NCBI GenBank assembly: GCA_002396385.1
Contig: DGTD01000064.1
Span: 1-47,168 of the forward strand
Direction: 5' to 3'
Source: Bacteroidales bacterium UBA4345
Lineage (GTDB): Bacteria; Bacteroidota; Bacteroidia; Bacteroidales; Paludibacteraceae
DNA: 47,168 nt
The translations under genes were made by a program, and so were the position numbers. Positions within the stretch are counted from its first letter, which is position 1. Each line of letters begins with the position of its first letter. Shown piece after piece: positions 32,569 to 41,539 of this stretch. A model generated the notes under the pieces. It made no database searches. It was not told the origin of the DNA and was given only the letters and a program-made list of their open reading frames with translations.

Positions 32569-35162
32569 AAAGAGTTGTATTTCTTTTAACCTCAATATGC
32601 CTGTGCTTGTTCCTCTATGCCCAGAAATCGATTATATTCCACTTGGGCACATTAGGCACAGAGATATTCCAAATATCGGAAACAGACACCATCCGCTTTA
32701 AAAATGGGAAAGTTACAGTAGAGGGGAACGGCAAAAACTGGTCTCACGACATAGCAGGTATCGACAGCGCAACCTTCAGCCTTGGTATGGGCGACACCGT
32801 CTTCATCACCTACCAAGATGGAACAGCCACGGTTCTGAATCCGTACGGAGAAGACTTGGTAGAGACACACGTCGATGGAGCGGCAGTAAGCATCTTGTCT
32901 CATGCAGACAAGAAAGGTATAGTGTACTATTTGTCTGGTTCGTCGACAGATGGATCTTTCGACTTCACCCCCGATAGAGGATTCACGCTGGTTTTCGACA
33001 ACCTGTCGCTATCGGGTAAAAACGCGCCTATAGTCATAAACAAAGGCGCTGACGATGAATCGTATGCGGCAAATCTGCATTTAAGGGGTAAATCGTCACT
33101 CACCGACAGTGGAGACAACACACTGAAAGCGGCTTTCTACTCAAAATCGAAATTGAAAATTGACAAAGACAGCACCGCTAACGAGGGAGAGTTAACAATC
33201 AGCGGCTTGAAACAGCACGCCATCAACTCGGCCAAGCGAATTGAACTATATGGCGGTAGGCTCGCTATAGTTCAAGCAAAAGGAGACGGAATCAACGCCG
33301 ATGGTTTGGAAGTGTATGGGGGCAATCTGACCATTGAAGGCACCCAAAGCGACGGTGTTGACTGTAGCGAAATCATCAACATTGCTGCCGGAAAGGTCTC
33401 GGTTAAACTTGCGTCAGACGATGCAAAGGCACTCAAGTGCGACAGCATAATAAACATAGAAGGCGGAGAACTGGTTGCCGACATTACCGGTAAAGGTTCA
33501 AAAGCCATCAAGGCCAATATAAAAACCACATTTTCAGGAGGTTCTACACAAATAACACTTAGTGCGAAAGAGCCGTGTACAGACGATCCGAACGACTACC
33601 GCTATAACGCCGGCGTTACCTGCGCCGGCGATGTGGAGATTTCAGGCGAAGCCAACCTTGTTATAAAAGGAGAAGGTGTAGCTGCCAAAGCTATCAACTG
33701 TGAGAAGAACGTTGCAATTGGAGGCGGTTCCTTCACGGTGGACTTAAGCGGCAAACATTACGACGAGACCGCCCACCACGACACCGTTTCGTGCATGGGC
33801 ATCAAATGCGACGGGAACGTCACCATTTCTGGCGGAAAGAGCACCATAAACATTGGAGAAGCCGCTATGCTGGCCAAAGGCATCAAAACTAAAGGAGACC
33901 TGACCATTACCGATGGTGAACTGGCGGTAACCGTAGAGGGCGGCTACTACATCACAAAAAGTTCGAACAACAACCAACAAGGTGGCGGCGGTGGCTGGAA
34001 TCCATGGGGACAGACTAGTTCGAAACCATCGTACGAGTATGCCTCAGCCAAGGCCGTAAAAGTAGAAGGGAATGTTACCATAACCGGTGGCGACAACAAA
34101 CTTACCGCAACGCAGGGTAAAGGCTTGATATGCGATGGGAACATCACACTTGGCAAAGAGGGCGGAAACGACGACGACTACGTCCTCTCGATAGCAGCCG
34201 GTAGCCGTAAAAACGAGACCTACACCATTAATGGAGGTGCCATAGAGGGAAACCGGACCAAAGCCCATGGTTCACCAAAAGGCATCAAGGCTGACAAGTC
34301 GGTGGTTATAAACAGTGGAACAGTCGACATCTATGCCTACGATACGGGTATACTGGCGCCTGAAGTCACCATCAACGGCGGTAGTATTGAAGTGAACGCT
34401 CCATACGACCAAGGCGTCTTTGGCAAACAGAAGCTCGACATCCTGGGCGGATACTTAAAGGTGCCGGCCTCATACGAGGCGCTATCTGGCGCCATCATCA
34501 CATTCGGAGAGGAAAGCAGCACCTACGTGGTAGCTGACGACGACGCTTGGAACGCAACCGACGGCAAGGAAAGTTCTTCGGCCGTGCACATCTACGTGAA
34601 CGGAGGTATCCACTACGCACAGTGTATGGGCGACGGACTGGACTCGAACGGCGATATGATTATTTCGGGAGGTATAACCGTTGTTGCACAAAGCCACTCG
34701 CTGAACTCACCTCTTGACACAGACACAGGCTGGAAGCACAAAGGAGGATTCGTGTTGGCAGTGGGAGGCAACGGAATGTTTAACGAATCGATTCCAGTAG
34801 AGTCGCAAGGACATATCTATAACAACGACCTTTCGATAGTAGCAGAGCAATATATTGTAGTTGCCAATAATGCGGGGCAGGTACTAGCCGCGCTCAAAAT
34901 GCCACTAAACCCTACCACCAACAACAAGAAGAGCGGGGCTGTATGCGCCAATAACGCAGACGTAAAAAATTACAAGTTCTACGTGGGCAACAATTTCAAC
35001 GGGGCTATGGACTATTTTGACGGCCGCTTCGGATTGTACACGCCTGCACAAAACATTAATTTAAACGGCTTCACCAGCTACGAGGTCAGCACCGCTACCG
35101 GCAACGGCAGTGCCTTCGGTGGAGGAGGCGGAGGCGGCTGGGGCGGAGGCTTCCAGTGGTAA
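32565..35162 (+). CDS. Carbohydrate-binding (Cthe_2159/DUF4353-like) beta-helix protein
   Basis: 865 residues. A signal peptide (RVVFLLTSICLCLFLYAQ) is followed by a short domain like the mature part of the preceding gene. The body is a long parallel beta-helix with repeats such as GKNAPIVINKGADDESYAANLHLRGKS, ADGLEVYGGNLTIEGTQSDGVDCSE, ALKCDSIINIEGGEL, AKAINCEKNVAIGGGSF and GIKCDGNVTISGGKSTINIG. This is the pattern of the Cthe_2159/DUF4353 carbohydrate-binding family, known from a clostridial protein that binds acidic plant polysaccharides. The C-terminus is Gly-rich (FGGGGGGGWGGGFQW type) with no T9SS domain; a second Gly run (QQGGGGGWNPWG) lies near 470. It is coupled by overlap to the T9SS protein before it and closed by a terminator. 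Confidence 0.85.
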   Translation: MKRVVFLLTSICLCLFLYAQKSIIFHLGTLGTEIFQISETDTIRFKNGKVTVEGNGKNWSHDIAGIDSATFSLGMGDTVFITYQDGTATVLNPYGEDLVETHVDGAAVSILSHADKKGIVYYLSGSSTDGSFDFTPDRGFTLVFDNLSLSGKNAPIVINKGADDESYAANLHLRGKSSLTDSGDNTLKAAFYSKSKLKIDKDSTANEGELTISGLKQHAINSAKRIELYGGRLAIVQAKGDGINADGLEVYGGNLTIEGTQSDGVDCSEIINIAAGKVSVKLASDDAKALKCDSIINIEGGELVADITGKGSKAIKANIKTTFSGGSTQITLSAKEPCTDDPNDYRYNAGVTCAGDVEISGEANLVIKGEGVAAKAINCEKNVAIGGGSFTVDLSGKHYDETAHHDTVSCMGIKCDGNVTISGGKSTINIGEAAMLAKGIKTKGDLTITDGELAVTVEGGYYITKSSNNNQQGGGGGWNPWGQTSSKPSYEYASAKAVKVEGNVTITGGDNKLTATQGKGLICDGNITLGKEGGNDDDYVLSIAAGSRKNETYTINGGAIEGNRTKAHGSPKGIKADKSVVINSGTVDIYAYDTGILAPEVTINGGSIEVNAPYDQGVFGKQKLDILGGYLKVPASYEALSGAIITFGEESSTYVVADDDAWNATDGKESSSAVHIYVNGGIHYAQCMGDGLDSNGDMIISGGITVVAQSHSLNSPLDTDTGWKHKGGFVLAVGGNGMFNESIPVESQGHIYNNDLSIVAEQYIVVANNAGQVLAALKMPLNPTTNNKKSGAVCANNADVKNYKFYVGNNFNGAMDYFDGRFGLYTPAQNINLNGFTSYEVSTATGNGSAFGGGGGGGWGGGFQW

Positions 35163-35179
35163 GTAAAGAAAGTGGAAGA

Positions 35180-35212
35180 ATGGGAATGGTGAAAATCATT
35201 CCCATTTTTTTG
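35180..35212 (+). terminator. Intrinsic terminator after the beta-helix gene
   Basis: AATGGGAATG and CATTCCCATT (35180-35207) form a 10-bp stem with an 8-nt loop, followed by TTTTT. Confidence 0.85.
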
Positions 35213-35416
35213 TGTGGGTTTTCATATAGATTGAGGATTTGGCGGAGGAATAAATCATACGTTAAAACGAGACTTTGTTTTTATAGTCAGTTTTGCGCCA
35301 TTTTCAGCGAACCGTTTTTTTCCACGTACCAATGGGAACGACGAAAATATCGGCGTTCAACGGCTTTAATCGGTAAAGGCTGTATTTCGAAAGAAAATGA
35401 AAGTACAAACACTTGA

Positions 35417-36688
35417 TTATATATCCATCAACCATTTCCAAGCAGGGATAACCTCAATGGTGCCGAAAGAATCGGATATGGTTTCCTCCTCGTCAAAGGT
35501 TACTATGATGCGGCGCTTACAGGATAGTCTCTTTGGTAGTTTCTTGAGTGCCTCCACCTCACGTTTCCGCGTTTCCTCATCACGAAGAGAGTAACTTACT
35601 TGTATGGCCAGTTCATCATCAGGGATATAGAAATCCACTTCATACTTATCATTATAAAAGAACACATGCTCGTTGTCAGGGTCATAGCCGTATGAACGGA
35701 ACAAATGCAGAGCAACGAGATTTTCCAGCAACATAGCCTCTTTGTCTATTAGGAAGAGTCCAAGTATGCCTGAATCGATAAAGTAGTATTTGCTGTTACT
35801 CTCTTTTTCAGCAAGGGTGGTCGCATAGTTTCGAAGGCGCAGTAGCAGCCATGCCTCCTCACAATAATTCACATATTTGATGGTGGTTGCCAAACTGAGT
35901 TTGCCCCCAACACTCGACATAAGATTGTTGATGCGGTTGTATGAGATAGGGCGACAAACGCTCTCTGCCATTTTTCTGACCAACACACGGATACCAGCCA
36001 CATTGGTAATCTTGTTGCGGGCGATGACGTCTCCCATATATATTTTCTGGTAGACGCTGCTTAAATAGTCATGCTTGGCAGGAAGATGTGCCGCGGCAGG
36101 CAGACCTCCATAGTTCAGATATTCATTAAAGCAACGAACTACACGAGCACGCCCTTCGGTAGTCAACAGGTCAAGTTCATCAGTCGGCACCTCATGGGCT
36201 GAAAGGTACTCCTTGAAACTATAGGGGAAAACCTCTGTGGTGAGAAACCGTCCGCCTAGTGTGGAACTGATTTCACCAGAGAGCATCTTGGCATTCGAGC
36301 CGGTGATGTAAATTGTGTATTGGGTGTCGGCCATCCTACGGGCAAACTTATGCCAACCATCAATGTTTTGTATCTCGTCGAGAAAGAGCATAGGACGCTT
36401 TCCATACATCTCCTGATGGCACTCCAACAACAGGTTGAAGTCACCGGCCGTAAAACCATCAAGACGCTCATCCTCAAAGTTCAGATAAAGCATATCGTTC
36501 CACTTATGTCCTTCAGCTAGCAACTGCTGTATGCTGTGGTAGAGCATATAGGACTTTCCTGCCCAACGCACACCAACGAGAACTCTGCATGGAAATCCGT
36601 TGAGCTGAATGTTTCGAGGCTCGACGACATAACGCTCAACTTCCTGCTGGTTCTCACGAAGAATTTGTTTCAAAAGCAGTTTATCCAT
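35417..36688 (-). CDS. AAA (AAA_14/DUF4143) ATPase
   Basis: 423 residues. The Walker A motif is GVRWAGKS (39-46) and Walker B is MLFLDEIQN (about 99-107); a sensor-like ITGSNAKML follows. The C-terminal half is a DUF4143-type domain (PYSFKEYL, NYGGLPAA, KIYMGDVIARNKI, YFIDSGILGLFL, VDFYIPDDELAIQV), including the PD-(D/E)XK-like strand that gives these proteins a predicted nuclease-like end. The family is common and often multicopy in Bacteroidetes, with unknown partners. It stands alone here; its right side is a 565-bp region without genes. Confidence 0.92.
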   Translation of the reverse strand: MDKLLLKQILRENQQEVERYVVEPRNIQLNGFPCRVLVGVRWAGKSYMLYHSIQQLLAEGHKWNDMLYLNFEDERLDGFTAGDFNLLLECHQEMYGKRPMLFLDEIQNIDGWHKFARRMADTQYTIYITGSNAKMLSGEISSTLGGRFLTTEVFPYSFKEYLSAHEVPTDELDLLTTEGRARVVRCFNEYLNYGGLPAAAHLPAKHDYLSSVYQKIYMGDVIARNKITNVAGIRVLVRKMAESVCRPISYNRINNLMSSVGGKLSLATTIKYVNYCEEAWLLLRLRNYATTLAEKESNSKYYFIDSGILGLFLIDKEAMLLENLVALHLFRSYGYDPDNEHVFFYNDKYEVDFYIPDDELAIQVSYSLRDEETRKREVEALKKLPKRLSCKRRIIVTFDEEETISDSFGTIEVIPAWKWLMDI

Positions 36689-37253
36689 CTTCTATTAAAT
36701 TTCAATCAGCCGTTTTCACGTTCGGCAAAACAGTAGCAAGTTCCGTTTTGCCCTCGCTTAATCAAGCCGTTGTTGTTAAAACTGGCGACAAATGCACAAT
36801 TTATTTAATGACTTAACATATTTTTAGCTGATTTTATTCAATTCATTAAACAAAATCATATATTTTGTATTATTCTGACCTCTTTTGAATCTTTTTTATA
36901 TGATTAACATTTTGGTAAAAAACTATATCTTTGCGCTTTTTTGACTCGTATCAGGGCGTTTTTTACCGATAAGGAGCAGGGAATAGTTTCCCAACCCACA
37001 TCCATATAGTGTGAGGAGAAAACGCAGTATTGTGTATCAAAGTTTTATAAAAAGTTTCAAATCCAGTTTTTTTCGCTATTTCAAGGTGAGGAAACGCTTT
37101 ATTTTGCACCATTTATACCTACCTTTGCCGGGAATGCGGTGAAGAGGTTAGATGACTGCACTTACGTGCAAACGCCACTCCCCATATGTAACTCAATTAT
37201 ACTTCTTTCGTTAAGAGGCTTCATAGCAGTCGCCCCCAGTACTCAAACAGAAC
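36689..37253 (+). other. Intergenic region with promoter signals
   Basis: About 565 bp, AT-rich, no credible gene. TATCTTTG at 36926-36933 is a possible -7 box whose -33 spacing is poor. A small GGGAA/TTCCC hairpin lies near 36979-36992. The clear promoter is at 37103-37127. I see nothing else. Confidence 0.5.
37103..37127 (+). promoter_or_regulatory. Promoter of the methyltransferase-fold gene
   Basis: -33 TTTG at 37103-37106 and -7 TACCTTTG at 37120-37127. The leader to ATG 37254 is about 120 nt. Confidence 0.65.
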
Positions 37254-38273
37254 ATGCAAGCAACCGACATACAAAAAATGCGTTCCCTACTACAGACCAG
37301 AGACCGCAACTTCAATATATTTGACACTTACAGCACTTATCTTGACCAATGTGCCGACTACATCACAACAGACATGGTGGCCGAAATGACTACCGAATTC
37401 CACATTGACGAACTGACGGTCTTCCAACTGCTGTTTGCCGCTGCGCTTGGTGTAAACGAAGAGGAGGGAGACGAAGCCCGCTACTACAACGAGCATTACA
37501 TAAAGCCCTCCATCAGCCGGTTGTCTCCCGCAAAATACGCCAACAACGCTTTCTACAAGAACATCCATATACCTAACCGGCGGCACGGTCGCTGGCAACT
37601 GGGCACGGAAAGCTATAAAGCCTACGAAGCCTTTATCTGGCGTGACGTGATTTGCCAAAACAATTTGGAAGAGATACCGCAAATAGGATTTTTCAGCGAA
37701 CCGTTTTCTTTTCCTGCGGTGATGGAAGACGGCAGGGAATGGATGAGTACAAAGCCTAACGAGGTGGAGACGATACAGCCGGCTGTTGACGCCTCGGCTG
37801 GACAGATAACCGCCTTTGGCCTCGGTTTGGGCTACTTTGCCTATATGGCAAGCGAGAAAGACGAGGTGGAACACATAACAGTGGTTGAACGCGACTCTGA
37901 CGCCATTGCCTTATTTGAAGAGATAACCAGGCCACAAATGCGCCATAAAGACAAGATCAGCATTGTGAGAGACGACGCATTCCACTATGCGGAAAACATA
38001 CTGCCCAAGCAGAAATGCGATTTCACTTTTGTCGACCTCTGGCACGATGCCGCTGACGGTGTTGGGCTGTACACCCGTATGCGCCGGCTGGAACACTTTA
38101 GTCCGGAGACCAGATTCAGCTATTGGGTAGAGGGCACCCTGCTCAGCCACCTTCGCTGGCAACGGCTATCGGAACTGACAGACCTCTTCCAAAAGGGCGG
38201 ATGCGACTACGACTACGTCCGTACCGCACTCGGGAAGGAGCAACTACGCCAGCACGTGATTTGTGGTTTATAA
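37254..38273 (+). CDS. Class I SAM-dependent methyltransferase-fold protein
   Basis: 339 residues, cytoplasmic. The second half has the Rossmann methyltransferase features: GLGLGYFAYMAS (motif I), VVERDSDAIALFEE (acidic end of strand 2), VRDDAFHYAE (motif II), and FTFVDLWHDAADG (motif IV). This arrangement resembles the spermidine synthase/TrmL-like branch. The N-terminal 150 residues (including YYNEHYIKPSISRLSP) are not recognised. Substrate unknown. It is convergent with the acyltransferase gene, whose stop lies 10 bp away. Confidence 0.7.
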   Translation: MQATDIQKMRSLLQTRDRNFNIFDTYSTYLDQCADYITTDMVAEMTTEFHIDELTVFQLLFAAALGVNEEEGDEARYYNEHYIKPSISRLSPAKYANNAFYKNIHIPNRRHGRWQLGTESYKAYEAFIWRDVICQNNLEEIPQIGFFSEPFSFPAVMEDGREWMSTKPNEVETIQPAVDASAGQITAFGLGLGYFAYMASEKDEVEHITVVERDSDAIALFEEITRPQMRHKDKISIVRDDAFHYAENILPKQKCDFTFVDLWHDAADGVGLYTRMRRLEHFSPETRFSYWVEGTLLSHLRWQRLSELTDLFQKGGCDYDYVRTALGKEQLRQHVICGL

Positions 38274-38283
38274 GGAGGAACGT

Positions 38284-39219
38284 CTACCTTCCCACCCGAA
38301 GCAACCCACTCAACAAACGAACCTTTCTGAGCACAAAAAGCGTAGCCATAAGGCAGACCAACACTAACAGACTGGCCAGATAATGGTGTGGCAAATACCT
38401 GACAGCATAATCGAAAAACGGGAAAAGAAGAACCGTATGGTACAAATAGTAGAACAACGTATACTTTCCTTCTTCCACTCCCACATTCTTTGGCATAAAC
38501 AAATAAACAGTTATAGACAAGACAAAGGCGACACACCAAGCCCCTAACTTGTAGAGCAGAACTGCCGGGGCAGGAGCAGGAACCGTTTCAAACCCCCAAT
38601 AAACCATTGGAGGTATTTTGATTGCGACAAAGTAACAGGCCACCGAACCAAACACAAACGCCAAACTATATTTACTTCCCCATTTATCTAGAACAGACAA
38701 CCATTGGTTTTCGCGACAAAGCCAGCCCACCAGAAAGAAGGGGAAGAAAGCGAGACAGCGAGACAAGGCGAAATAATTCAGATGAAAGAAACTTGGCAGC
38801 AAAGAGATGGCAAAAACCAGCGCTGTAAACCATAGGGACTTCAACACTCTTGTAGGCAGGCAATAGACAAGCGTCCTCCAATAAATCAGGCAAAGCAGGT
38901 ACCACAACGCGAACTGCGGTACAAAAATAGAATCGAATGCGGTTTTATGGTAGACACACACATTCACACAAGCAGCAACCAGGCTGAAAATCAAGAAGAG
39001 CGCCCCCAAATTGCGGTTTGCCCTGAAAAAATCTCCAGCATTCTTATCCCTGTTTGTAAAATAGCCGCTCACCATCACGAAAAGAGGCATATGGAAGGAA
39101 TAAATAAATTTGTACAAATCCCAAGGTATATCGCACCCTATATTCATAAGATGCGCATAAATCACCAATACCATCAAAAAGTATTTGATATTATCAAATA
39201 CAAGAATTCTCCCATTCAT
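38284..39219 (-). CDS. Integral-membrane acyltransferase (acyltransferase-3 family)
   Basis: 311 residues from ATG at 39219 (MNGRILVFDNIKYFLMVLVI), preceded by AGGAAA. An upstream in-frame Met near 39336 would place the start inside the tRNA gene and is rejected. About nine to ten hydrophobic segments are visible. The family signature RxxxxDxxK at the start appears as FDNIKYFLMVLVIYAHL, with the conserved His. YSFHMPLFVMVSGYF is the typical second motif. Members O-acylate membrane or cell-envelope glycans; the acceptor here is unknown. It follows tRNA-Thr and prfA on the same strand. Confidence 0.88.
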   Translation of the reverse strand: MNGRILVFDNIKYFLMVLVIYAHLMNIGCDIPWDLYKFIYSFHMPLFVMVSGYFTNRDKNAGDFFRANRNLGALFLIFSLVAACVNVCVYHKTAFDSIFVPQFALWYLLCLIYWRTLVYCLPTRVLKSLWFTALVFAISLLPSFFHLNYFALSRCLAFFPFFLVGWLCRENQWLSVLDKWGSKYSLAFVFGSVACYFVAIKIPPMVYWGFETVPAPAPAVLLYKLGAWCVAFVLSITVYLFMPKNVGVEEGKYTLFYYLYHTVLLFPFFDYAVRYLPHHYLASLLVLVCLMATLFVLRKVRLLSGLLRVGR

Positions 39220-39328
39220 TTTCCTAAACGACAAAAGACCTGATACGAGGCAAAACACATTCAAAAGCCATATCAGATACAACCTCAATAAAAAAACGTG
39301 CCAAAGAGGATTTGACACGTTAAGAAAG

Positions 39329-39401
39329 AGCCGCAAGCGGGACTCGAACCCGCGACCTACGCATTACGAATGCGGCGCTCTACCAACTGAGCTATAGCGG
39401 C
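39329..39401 (-). tRNA. tRNA-Thr (anticodon CGT)
   Basis: 73 nt without an encoded CCA. The minus strand shows an acceptor GCCGCTA/TTGCGGC, a D arm GCTC...GAGC, the anticodon loop TTCGTAA with anticodon CGT, and a T arm GCGGGTTCGAGTCCCGC. There is a T-T mismatch at the sixth acceptor pair and a C-T mismatch at the top of the anticodon stem (positions 27-43). The tRNA reads ACG threonine codons. It lies 57 bp downstream of prfA on the same strand. Confidence 0.93.
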
Positions 39402-39457
39402 CTTTTGCGAGTGCAAAAATAAGCGAAAAAAATGACAAAGCAAAACGGAGAAACGAA

Positions 39458-40567
39458 TTACATTTCGTTTTCTTTCATCCGTTCGGCATTTTCTGCCACA
39501 ATGAGGTGGTCGACGCAATCTTGAATCTCACCGTCCATGAAAGCGGGCAGGTTGTAGATAGTATAATTGATGCGATGGTCGGTAATACGCCCCTGCGGAT
39601 AGTTATACGTTCTGATTTTGGCAGACCGGTCACCGGTGCTGACCATCGTCTTACGACGCGATGCAATATCGTCGACATATTTCTGGTGCTCGCGGTCGTA
39701 AATGTATGAGCGCAAACGGGTAAGGGCCCGTTCCTTGTTCTTCGGTTGGTCGCGGGTCTCGGTACACTCAATAAGAATTTCCTCAACCTGTCCTGTAATC
39801 GGACTTTTCCAGGGGTAACGCAAACGTACACCCGACTCCACCTTGTTCACATTCTGACCACCGGCACCACCCGAGCGGAAAGTATCCCACTTTATAAGTC
39901 CTTCCTGTATATCGACATCGAAAGGTTGGGCTTCTGGCAGTACAGCAACCGAAGCGGCTGAAGTATGAACACGTCCCTGCGTTTCAGTAGCAGGCACACG
40001 TTGCACACGGTGCACACCACTCTCGTACTTCATTGTGCCGTAAACTTTTTCGCCAGTAACGTTAAACACGATTTCCTTATAGCCACCAGCAGTACCCTCG
40101 GTAAAACTGCTAACAGAGACCGACCAGCCCTTAATTTCACAATACTTCGAGTACATACGGAACAAGTCACCCGCAAATAGGGCCGCCTCGTCTCCACCCG
40201 TACCGCCACGAATTTCAACAATAGCATTGCGCGCGTCTTCTGGGTCTTCCGGAATGAGGGCCAGCTTGATATCCTCCTCCATTTGTGGGAGTTTGGCATT
40301 CAGATCAGCGAATTCAGCCTTAGCCATCTCCAACATTTCCGGATCGGTTTCCGAGCTGATAACCGCCTTCGCCTCCTCGATGTTATCAAGAGCATTCTTG
40401 TACTGCTTTTTTAATGCGACAATACGTTCCAAATCGGAATACTCTTTGTTGAGCTTCACATACCGCTTCATATCGGCAATAACCGCCGGGTCGGTAATGA
40501 GAGTAGATATTTCCTGAAAACGGACCTCGAGGTCGGTAAGTTTGTCGAGCAATGATGTTTCGGCCAT
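39458..40567 (-). CDS. prfA: Peptide chain release factor 1
   Basis: 369 residues. RF1 recognises UAA and UAG and releases the finished peptide in the ribosome. The peptidyl-tRNA hydrolysis motif GGQ is at 236-238 in SGGAGGQNVNKVES, and the stop-codon motif P-A-T (192-194, in RVPATETQGRVHTSA) marks RF1 rather than RF2. The helical N-terminal domain (MAETSLLDKL...) is complete. The length of about 360 matches the family. A -7 box TATCTTTG precedes it. No methyltransferase prmC gene is adjacent; tRNA-Thr lies downstream. Confidence 0.98.
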   Translation of the reverse strand: MAETSLLDKLTDLEVRFQEISTLITDPAVIADMKRYVKLNKEYSDLERIVALKKQYKNALDNIEEAKAVISSETDPEMLEMAKAEFADLNAKLPQMEEDIKLALIPEDPEDARNAIVEIRGGTGGDEAALFAGDLFRMYSKYCEIKGWSVSVSSFTEGTAGGYKEIVFNVTGEKVYGTMKYESGVHRVQRVPATETQGRVHTSAASVAVLPEAQPFDVDIQEGLIKWDTFRSGGAGGQNVNKVESGVRLRYPWKSPITGQVEEILIECTETRDQPKNKERALTRLRSYIYDREHQKYVDDIASRRKTMVSTGDRSAKIRTYNYPQGRITDHRINYTIYNLPAFMDGEIQDCVDHLIVAENAERMKENEM

Positions 40568-40590
40568 AATACTGTTTAGTGAAATTTCCG

Positions 40591-40598
40591 CAAAGATA
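40591..40598 (-). promoter_or_regulatory. prfA -7 box
   Basis: TATCTTTG on the minus strand, 23 bp upstream of the start codon; the -33 is not clear. Confidence 0.5.
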
Positions 40599-40665
40599 CG
40601 AAAATAAAAGAAGAGTTCACCAACAACAGGTCAACGCATCTGCACAGCGTTGCCCGTTTCTTGGG

Positions 40666-41049
40666 TTAGTCAATGTCGTCGTCAAAATGACGGACCATAA
40701 AATAAAAGGCCAGCGTCAGCACAGCCAAGATAATGGACGACTGAAAGCAGAAACGCGCATCGAAATCGAGACTGTATTCAATGAAATAGCTAACCCCCGA
40801 TGCCACAGCGGCAATTGCGGCCAGAATACGCGCCACATTATAGAATCTGTCGAGAACAGAAGTAAACGAACTACTGTAAACGAAGAAGTTCAACCCCATA
40901 ACAGCCAGAATCCACAACAACGATATCTGGTTCAGCTGGTCATGCGACTCGTCAGTCACAACCGGAAATTTTCCTAATGCGACAAGCAGACCAGCCACCA
41001 GGAAAACCACAACACAGGCGATGCCTGTAAAAAGATTAATTTTTTTCAT
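40666..41049 (-). CDS. Small four-helix membrane protein of unknown function
   Basis: 127 residues with four hydrophobic segments (LFTGIACVVVFLVAGLLVAL, ISLLWILAVMGLNFFVY, YNVARILAAIAAVASGVSYFI, SIILAVLTLAFYFMVRHF) and an acidic C-terminus (DDDID). I do not recognise the family. A -7 box TATCTTTG at 41072-41079 lies 22 bp upstream. It is followed by prfA on the same strand, with its own promoter. Confidence 0.75.
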   Translation of the reverse strand: MKKINLFTGIACVVVFLVAGLLVALGKFPVVTDESHDQLNQISLLWILAVMGLNFFVYSSSFTSVLDRFYNVARILAAIAAVASGVSYFIEYSLDFDARFCFQSSIILAVLTLAFYFMVRHFDDDID

Positions 41050-41071
41050 CGGTACATTATTTAATCACAAG

Positions 41072-41079
41072 CAAAGATA
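41072..41079 (-). promoter_or_regulatory. -7 box of the small membrane protein gene
   Basis: TATCTTTG on the minus strand. Its expected -33 region falls inside the terminator hairpin of the preceding gene (41089-41115). Confidence 0.55.
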
Positions 41080-41088
41080 CCAAAAAAA

Positions 41089-41115
41089 GCGTGTCGGAAA
41101 GTTTATCCGACACGC
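41089..41115 (-). terminator. Terminator of the small lipoprotein gene
   Basis: GCGTGTCGGA and TCCGACACGC form a perfect 10-bp stem with a 7-nt loop, followed on the minus strand by a run of seven T (41082-41088). Confidence 0.88.
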
Positions 41116-41143
41116 CATATCGTAAAAAACCAGCAAACCGTGA

Positions 41144-41497
41144 TTAAGGGAGTTTAATATACTTCTTAGCACCAGTCTTAATGCTGATAGTCTCGTCATA
41201 GATGTTCTTACCGTTATAAGAGACGGCAATGTGGCGGGAACCTGCCGCAACCCCGTTAGCCTGCGCAGCAGACTTGCTCTTAGCCGGAGTAGCTGTGAAA
41301 TTGGTATAATTGTCGACCTTAACCTCGACCTGCTTGCCCGCATACTCGCCACCGCTTACAAAATAGACATAAGCGATATCGTCAGCACTAACGCCTCCGT
41401 TAGCATTGTTAGTAGTTGTAGAAGACTGTGATGACTTACATGCGTTAAAACAGAGAACGCTCAATGCAGCACAAAGAATAAATAATACTTTTTTCAT
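41144..41497 (-). CDS. Small lipoprotein of unknown function
   Basis: 117 residues from ATG at 41497 (MKKVLFILCAALSVLCFNAC); an upstream in-frame Met at 41524 lies in the promoter and is rejected. The lipobox-like end CFNAC gives a Cys at 20. A Ser/Thr/Asn-rich linker follows. The mature part is beta-rich (YVYFVSGGEYAGKQVEVKVDN, HIAVSYNGKNIYDETISI), ending in GAKKYIKLP. This resembles small surface or periplasmic lipoproteins with a fibronectin-like sandwich; I do not recognise the family. It has its own promoter (41522-41529) and terminator. Confidence 0.82.
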   Translation of the reverse strand: MKKVLFILCAALSVLCFNACKSSQSSTTTNNANGGVSADDIAYVYFVSGGEYAGKQVEVKVDNYTNFTATPAKSKSAAQANGVAAGSRHIAVSYNGKNIYDETISIKTGAKKYIKLP

Positions 41498-41521
41498 AAC
41501 GTAGTTTAAATTTAGCCGGTG

Positions 41522-41529
41522 CAAAGTTA
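41522..41529 (-). promoter_or_regulatory. -7 box of the small lipoprotein gene
   Basis: TAACTTTG on the minus strand, 24 bp upstream of the ATG. The -33 position lies in the 3' end of the GNAT-HD gene. Confidence 0.55.
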
Positions 41530-41539
41530 GTAAAAAAAA

